Assembly: GCF_000482725.1 (NCBI RefSeq)
Contig: NZ_AXWP01000008.1
Location: forward strand, 153,602 to 217,601
DNA length: 64,000 nucleotides
From: Psychromonas arctica DSM 14288
GTDB taxonomy: Bacteria; Pseudomonadota; Gammaproteobacteria; Enterobacterales; Psychromonadaceae
Direction: 5' to 3'
The first letter of the stretch is position 1. Each line of letters begins with the position of its first letter. Positions 59,371-64,000 of this stretch are shown here, one piece after another. The translations under genes and the position numbers were made by a program. The notes under the pieces were generated by a model. That model did no database searches, was not told where the DNA came from, and worked only from the letters and a program-made list of their open reading frames with translations.

Positions 59371-59510
59371 ATTAGTTTTTGACCTTGACCTGGCTTTTAC
59401 ACGTAAAATTTTGGGGGTTAATGCTTTTGATTTTCACCCCAGAAACCCTCTGTGGTTAAGGGCTTTAGATCTTTTTTCAAAATAAAAACGATCTTTTTTC
59501 AATCTACCCC

Positions 59511-59537
59511 TAAAGTAATTTTTTTGTCGGTCGATAA
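59511..59537 (+). promoter_or_regulatory. sigma-28 promoter, distal copy
   Basis: TAAA, 15 bases, then GTCGATAA; one base from the E. coli sigma-28 consensus TAAA-N15-GCCGATAA. About 160 bases before the second flagellin start. Confidence 0.88.
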
Positions 59538-59613
59538 AGTTATTAAGTCCGAACATCGACTGTTTTGAAAATGAACCGTTTAGCTAGGAAAACTTTTAAT
59601 TAAACAAAAACAT

Positions 59614-59640
59614 TAAAGTTATTTTTTAAGCGGTCGATAA
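59614..59640 (+). promoter_or_regulatory. sigma-28 promoter, proximal copy
   Basis: Again TAAA-N15-GTCGATAA, 103 bases after the distal one. Together they indicate strong FliA-dependent expression of the second flagellin. Confidence 0.9.
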
Positions 59641-59695
59641 AAGAACATACACAAAATAACCTAATTCTAAAGTTAGAAAAACTAAGGAGCACATC

Positions 59696-61678
59696 ATGGC
59701 TGCAGTAGTAAATACCAATGTAATGTCTTTAAACGCACAGCGTCAATTAGGCAAATCACAAGCAACAAGTAATGAAGCAATGGAACGTTTATCTTCTGGC
59801 TTACGTATCAACAGTGCTAAAGATGATGCTGCTGGTCTTGCCATTTCAACGGGTATGCAATCACAAATTACAGGTATCAACCAAGGCGTTCGTAACGCTA
59901 ATGATGGTGTGTCAATGACACAAACCGCAGAGGGTTCAATGGATGAAATGACCAACATTCTACAACGTATGCGTGAATTGTCTGTACAAGCAGCCAATGA
60001 TACTAACTCTTCTTCAAACAGAGCATCAATCCAAAAAGAGGTCGATCAACTTTACTCTGAATTAGACCGTATCGCAGAAACAACTCAGTTTAACGGAATC
60101 AATTTATTAGATGGTTCAAATAAATCAACCACTTTACAAATTGGCGCAAACTCAGGTGAAACGTTATCTTTCTCTATTGATGCAGTAACGACTAAAGATT
60201 TAAACCTTAACGCTGTTTCTAGTACAGGGGATTTGAATGGTGGACGTGTAGCTGCAACGGGGGCTACTGGCGCAAATGAAGTTGCAATCAATGGAGTAGA
60301 CATTGGTGCCACAGCCGCTGGTACTGCAGATGAAGTTGCAGAAGCAATTAATGCAAAACAAGGTTTAACAGGTGTAACTGCAGAAGCATATAATGTCGTA
60401 GAAGGTACGTCTGGTGCATCTGGTGTGACAAGTGGTTTAAGTATTGCAGTAGGCGGAGGCACGGCTGTGACCTTAGATTCGACTACAGATATGAATGATT
60501 TAGTTGAGAAAATAAATCGTGATGTTGGTGGTGTAACTGCTTCTGTTAATAGTGATGGTGGACTAGTCTTAAGTAATGATACAGGTAAAACAATTACCAT
60601 TGGAGAAACTGCCGCTGGAGATGCTGCTGGTTCAGGTTTAACTGTCGATGCATCTGGATATGAAGGTTATGTATCGTTAACAAGTGCAGATGGAACCGCT
60701 ATTTCTATTGGTGCTGGTAGTGCGGCAGTAGCTGGCGCGAATGAAACACAAGAGTTTGGCTTTAATGTTTCGACTGGTTCTGACTCTATTACCGGTGGTG
60801 AAATTGACAACACATTAGCGAAAATATCTGCCTCTGACGGAATTAAAATTAACGGTGTTGATTTAGGGGCTGTAACTGGTACATCTGCTGCAGATAAAGC
60901 GTTTGCTATCAATGAGATTTCTGCTGAAACAGGCGTAACAGCTTCTGCTACAACTCAAGTAAAATACTCTGCTGATGTTGCTCTTTTAAAAGCTGGTGCT
61001 GATGCCGATGCCGATCTAGTGATAAATGGAGCTGCAGTTGATGTTACTGGCGCTGATACAATGGATGATGTTGTTACTGCAATAAATGGCGCTGGTTTAC
61101 AAGGGGTTGTAGCAACAACAGACGAAGAGACCGGTGAACTTGTACTTACATCTCAATCTGGTTCAGATATAAATGTCGAATCTGCTACAACTGGTCTAGG
61201 TGGTGCTGTTAACGCCGCTGGTGGTGATACTACAGGTGGTAAATTGACACTAACAGGCGAAGATGGAAAAGACGTTATCGTAACTAGTAGCGCCAGTACA
61301 GAAACATTAAAAGCTGGTGCAATGGACAAACTTGGACTAACTGATGCTGGTGGTAGCTCAGCTTCTGTAGGTGTTGGTCTTAGTGTAACAAGCGCAGCAA
61401 ACGCTTCAAACAGTATCGACCGTATCGATGATGCATTGAATAAAATCACTGAATCTCGTGCAAACTTAGGTGCGATTCAAAACCGTTTAGGCTCTACCAT
61501 TTCTAACTTAGAAAATGTATCGCAAAATATCTCTGCGGCTAACTCACGAATTCAAGATGCAGACTTTGCTTCTGAAACGTCTAAAATGAGTAAAGCGCAA
61601 ATATTACAACAAGCGGGTACATCAATGTTAGCGCAAGCTAATGCATCATCACAAAGTGTACTATCAATGCTTGGTTAA
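59696..61678 (+). CDS. flagellin (long, sigma-28 dependent type)
   Basis: 660 residues, a close paralogue of the preceding flagellin. The ends are canonical, and the middle region is also similar (shared segments such as AINAKQGLTGVTA, GLVLSNDTGK and FGFNVSTGSDSITGG), although central domains of paralogous flagellins usually diverge fast. Codon use is richer in frequent codons than in the first flagellin, consistent with the major filament subunit. TAAGGAG lies before the ATG. Two sigma-28 promoters precede it and a terminator follows. Confidence 0.95.
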   Translation: MAAVVNTNVMSLNAQRQLGKSQATSNEAMERLSSGLRINSAKDDAAGLAISTGMQSQITGINQGVRNANDGVSMTQTAEGSMDEMTNILQRMRELSVQAANDTNSSSNRASIQKEVDQLYSELDRIAETTQFNGINLLDGSNKSTTLQIGANSGETLSFSIDAVTTKDLNLNAVSSTGDLNGGRVAATGATGANEVAINGVDIGATAAGTADEVAEAINAKQGLTGVTAEAYNVVEGTSGASGVTSGLSIAVGGGTAVTLDSTTDMNDLVEKINRDVGGVTASVNSDGGLVLSNDTGKTITIGETAAGDAAGSGLTVDASGYEGYVSLTSADGTAISIGAGSAAVAGANETQEFGFNVSTGSDSITGGEIDNTLAKISASDGIKINGVDLGAVTGTSAADKAFAINEISAETGVTASATTQVKYSADVALLKAGADADADLVINGAAVDVTGADTMDDVVTAINGAGLQGVVATTDEETGELVLTSQSGSDINVESATTGLGGAVNAAGGDTTGGKLTLTGEDGKDVIVTSSASTETLKAGAMDKLGLTDAGGSSASVGVGLSVTSAANASNSIDRIDDALNKITESRANLGAIQNRLGSTISNLENVSQNISAANSRIQDADFASETSKMSKAQILQQAGTSMLAQANASSQSVLSMLG

Positions 61679-61703
61679 TTCTTGGCTGGGTAGCATTGTT
61701 AAA

Positions 61704-61719
61704 TGGCACTATAATAGCT
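61704..61719 (+). promoter_or_regulatory. sigma-54 promoter of flaG overlapping a terminator
   Basis: TGGCAC-tataa-TAGCT: perfect -24 element, GG and GC ten bases apart, about 62 bases before the flaG ATG. The -12 element overlaps the 5' arm of the flagellin terminator. Confidence 0.7.
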
Positions 61720-61741
61720 CCCTTATTCAGGGGGCTTTTTT
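61716..61741 (+). terminator. terminator of the second flagellin
   Basis: Stem AGCTCCC with GGGGGCT (one G-T pair), seven-base loop and six T, about 37 bases after the stop codon. Confidence 0.88.
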
Positions 61742-61780
61742 GCCATAAAAAGAACTAAAAATAGATGATTTGGAGGCGTT

Positions 61781-62167
61781 ATGTCAGATTTTAATATAGC
61801 AATATCTTCAACTGGGGCAGTGGAGCATGATAAACCCCTGATTAACAATGACAATAAAAAAGTTAATGATGTTTCATCAATGCAGGCTGTGGCTTCAGAG
61901 TCTGAAACGACGATAGCTAAAGAGGTCACGCCTAAACAGCTAGCAGATGAAGATGTACAAGGTGCCTTAGAAGAAATGAATGCCTTTGTGCAAAGTATGC
62001 AGCGTAATCTATCCTTTCGTATCGATGAAGAGCTTGGGCAAGAAGTTATTTCTATAACCGATGCTGAAACGCAGGAAGTGATCCGCCAAATACCTTCTGA
62101 AGAACTGGTGGTACTGCGTAAAAAAATGGACGATGTAGTTGGTATTTTATTTGATAGCAAAGTATAA
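61781..62167 (+). CDS. flaG: FlaG family flagellar protein
   Basis: 128 residues with a disordered N-terminal half and the FlaG domain (about 60-128): NLSFRIDEELGQEVISITDAETQEVIRQIP. FlaG affects filament length in Vibrio and Pseudomonas but the mechanism is not known. TTGGAGG precedes the ATG. It lies between flagellin and fliD, the standard order. Confidence 0.93.
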   Translation: MSDFNIAISSTGAVEHDKPLINNDNKKVNDVSSMQAVASESETTIAKEVTPKQLADEDVQGALEEMNAFVQSMQRNLSFRIDEELGQEVISITDAETQEVIRQIPSEELVVLRKKMDDVVGILFDSKV

Positions 62168-62297
62168 AAAACAGAACTGCGTATGCATAGCTACAATTGC
62201 GGCTATCGTTACTATAGAGAGGTTTTGACTTTTTTATATTCTTAATAGAATAGCGCAATGCAAAGTTTTATTTAATTAAACTGCCTTTATCAGTTTT

Positions 62298-62313
62298 TGG
62301 TCTGATTATTGCT
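62298..62313 (+). promoter_or_regulatory. candidate variant sigma-54 promoter before fliD
   Basis: TGGTCT-gatta-TTGCT with correct GG-N10-GC spacing, about 57 bases before fliD. It is nearly the same as the candidate before fliK. Confidence 0.5.
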
Positions 62314-62369
62314 TTTGTATTAGAGATTAAATATTAGTTGTCTTCATTATTAATTAGCAGGGAGTACTT

Positions 62370-64000
62370 ATGTCTTCAATTACCTCAACCGGCCTCGGCT
62401 CTGGTTTGGATATCAATTCTATTGTTACTGCCATCGTAGGGGCTGAAAAAGATCCTGCACTTGCTAAAATGACACAATCAGCGGCAAAAGCCACTGCTCA
62501 AATTTCCGCTTTTGGCACACTGAATAGTGAACTCTCTGCATTTAAATCTTCTTATTCCGACCTTGGGCGAAGTTCTTCATTTTCTGCGGCGACTTACACG
62601 AGTAGTGATAGTGATATTTTAGATGCGAGTTTAGGCATAGGCGCAGAAACTGGAAGCTGGGAGTTTGAAGTAAAGCAACGTGCTCAAGCGCACACTATTG
62701 TTTCTTCATCTGCAAATTCTTTCTCCAGTGTTAATGAGCCCGTTGGTACCGGTACTGTGTCCTTTAGCTTTGGTAGTTATAGCGGTGTTGATAATTCAGC
62801 TTTTGCCATCGATGCTAACAAACCCATTGAAACACTTACTATTGATGCCTCTAACAATTCATTGTCAGGTATGCGGGATGCAATAAATGACGGTGATTAT
62901 AGTGTTACCGCGTCAATAATTAATGATGGAACAAATTATCGTTTATTAATCACCAGTAAAGATACCGGCGAGCAGAGTGCAATTAAATTAACGGTTAGCG
63001 ATGATGACGGTAACAATACCGATACCGATGGGCTTTCTCGTTTTACCTATAGTGAAACAACTAAAAACTTAGATCAAACTTCTGTCGCACAGGATGCCGA
63101 GATAGTGATGAATGGTATTACCATTACTCGTGATACTAACGAAATAAGTAGTGTGATAGAAGGAGTTACCTTAAATCTCAATGGCAGTACTGAAGTTGGA
63201 AAAACGGTTAAGTTAACGATTAATAAAGATACCAGTAAAGTTGAAGAACAAATTCAAGCTTTTGTCGATAACTACAATAGCACCATTCAAAAAATGAACG
63301 AGTTAACTGTATATAATGGCGCAGATGCTGAAAATGGCATATTAAATGGCGATGCTACTGTGCGAAATATCCAAAGTTTAATGCGTGGTGTATTAAATAC
63401 TTCAATTGAACATATTGAAGGCACGGTACATAGTTTTGCTGACCTTGGATTGTTAACTGCGCGTGATGGTACGCTTGAATTAGACAGTACAAAATTTGCT
63501 GAAGTACTTAAGAATGATATACAAGGTATTGCAGATTTCTTTACTGCATCTGGCACCGCAAGTGATAGTTTTATTTCCTTTGATAGCAATAATAGCCTGA
63601 CTGAAGATGGCACCTATGGAGTTGAGATAACGCAAATAGCTACTCAGGGCATACTCACTGGCATTGATATTAGTAGCGGCTTCCCTTTAACTATTGATAG
63701 TAATAATGACACTTTTAAAATGCGTGTTGATGGTTCAATTTCTAATGATATTTCATTAATGCAGGGGACTTATAACTCCATCGATGACTTGATGACAGAG
63801 TTTCAATCCAAGATAAACTCAGACAGTAATTTTATAGATAAAACGATAGGTGTCACTGTTATTGAAGACGCTGGACAAATATCAATTACTTCAAATAAGT
63901 ATGGATCAACCTCAAACGTTGCTTTTACTGAAATTAGCAGTAATTTTTTAGCCTCATTTGGTTTTGGCGTAGAGTCAGGTACCAGCGGAGTCAATGTAGA
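62370..64000 (+). CDS. fliD: flagellar cap protein FliD (HAP2), N-terminal part
   Basis: 543 complete codons are present and the frame runs off the right edge. ITSTGLGSGLDINSIVTAIVGAEK is the classic FliD N terminus. The region GLDINSIV is followed by a helical segment, then variable beta domains with flagellin_IN-like parts (MNGITITRDTNEISSVIEGVTLNL). FliD pentamers cap the filament and insert flagellin. GCAGGGAG precedes the ATG. fliS and fliT would be expected beyond the window. Confidence 0.95.
   Translation, partial: MSSITSTGLGSGLDINSIVTAIVGAEKDPALAKMTQSAAKATAQISAFGTLNSELSAFKSSYSDLGRSSSFSAATYTSSDSDILDASLGIGAETGSWEFEVKQRAQAHTIVSSSANSFSSVNEPVGTGTVSFSFGSYSGVDNSAFAIDANKPIETLTIDASNNSLSGMRDAINDGDYSVTASIINDGTNYRLLITSKDTGEQSAIKLTVSDDDGNNTDTDGLSRFTYSETTKNLDQTSVAQDAEIVMNGITITRDTNEISSVIEGVTLNLNGSTEVGKTVKLTINKDTSKVEEQIQAFVDNYNSTIQKMNELTVYNGADAENGILNGDATVRNIQSLMRGVLNTSIEHIEGTVHSFADLGLLTARDGTLELDSTKFAEVLKNDIQGIADFFTASGTASDSFISFDSNNSLTEDGTYGVEITQIATQGILTGIDISSGFPLTIDSNNDTFKMRVDGSISNDISLMQGTYNSIDDLMTEFQSKINSDSNFIDKTIGVTVIEDAGQISITSNKYGSTSNVAFTEISSNFLASFGFGVESGTSGVNV

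Larger units (their letters stand above)
58813..59695. other. 883-bp region between the flagellin genes
   Basis: Contains a terminator (58942-58964), paired direct repeats and inverted half-copies (59031-59370), and two sigma-28 promoters (59511-59537, 59614-59640). No coding potential. Confidence 0.85.

Overview
The window is about 64 kb of AT-rich DNA from a motile, marine-type gammaproteobacterium. Gene content and order (dacA-ybeD-lipB-lipA, cmk-rpsA-ihfB-lapA-lapB-pyrF, a Vibrio/Shewanella/Pseudomonas-type polar flagellar and chemotaxis block followed by ccm) point to the Alteromonadales/Vibrionales branch. A Psychromonas-like organism is my best guess, but that is inference without any database search. 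Nearly every gene is a recognisable chromosomal core gene. I see no insertion sequence, prophage, tRNA, rRNA or CRISPR array.

Layout. 1-2982: the end of a csrD-like regulator, a PLP-dependent D-cysteine desulfhydrase/ACC-deaminase relative (minus strand), ynfA and a YjbR/MmcQ-like gene. 3371-6327: a tripartite TRAP transporter (dctPQM) with an internal terminator after the binding protein. 6686-9859 (minus strand): lipA, lipB, ybeD, dacA (lipoate synthesis and peptidoglycan carboxypeptidase). 10328-11914: glnK-amtB behind an NtrC site and a sigma-54 promoter. 12090-12677: an LPP20-type lipoprotein.

12974-40921 is one long plus-strand flagellar and chemotaxis run: fliEFGHIJ, fliKLMNOPQR, flhB, flhA, flhF, flhG, fliA, cheY, cheZ, cheA, cheB, a second motor pair (motC/motD-like), parC, parP, cheW and a DUF2802 gene. 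FlhF/FlhG and ParC/ParP indicate a polar flagellum and polar chemoreceptor arrays. 41635-48823 is a complete cytochrome c maturation operon (ccmABCDEFGHI). 49122-56141 holds mlaA, cmk, rpsA, ihfB, lapA, lapB, pyrF and a MaoC-type hydratase gene. 56854-64000 returns to flagella: two long paralogous flagellins, flaG and the start of fliD. The flagellins and cap genes are therefore separated from fliE by more than 40 kb, and no flrABC-type master regulators lie next to fliE.

Regulation visible in the DNA: sigma-54 sites before glnK, fliE, the first flagellin and flaG, weaker matching variants before fliK and fliD, and two tandem sigma-28 sites before the second flagellin. This gives a class hierarchy in which FliA (encoded here) drives the second flagellin.

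Most unusual observations: (i) many intergenic regions carry small, sequence-unrelated, degenerate tandem arrays with unit lengths near 15 or 20 bp, usually three copies; (ii) flhA and the yjbR-like gene have no ATG/GTG/TTG that gives a full-length protein, but each has a good Shine-Dalgarno sequence before an ATC or ATT codon at the expected position; (iii) CheA carries five 32-33-residue repeats with the motif DEFExLLDELH in the region where ParP-binding would be expected; (iv) the two flagellins share even their central domains and flank a duplicated dispersed-type repeat; (v) MlaA lacks the lipobox cysteine.
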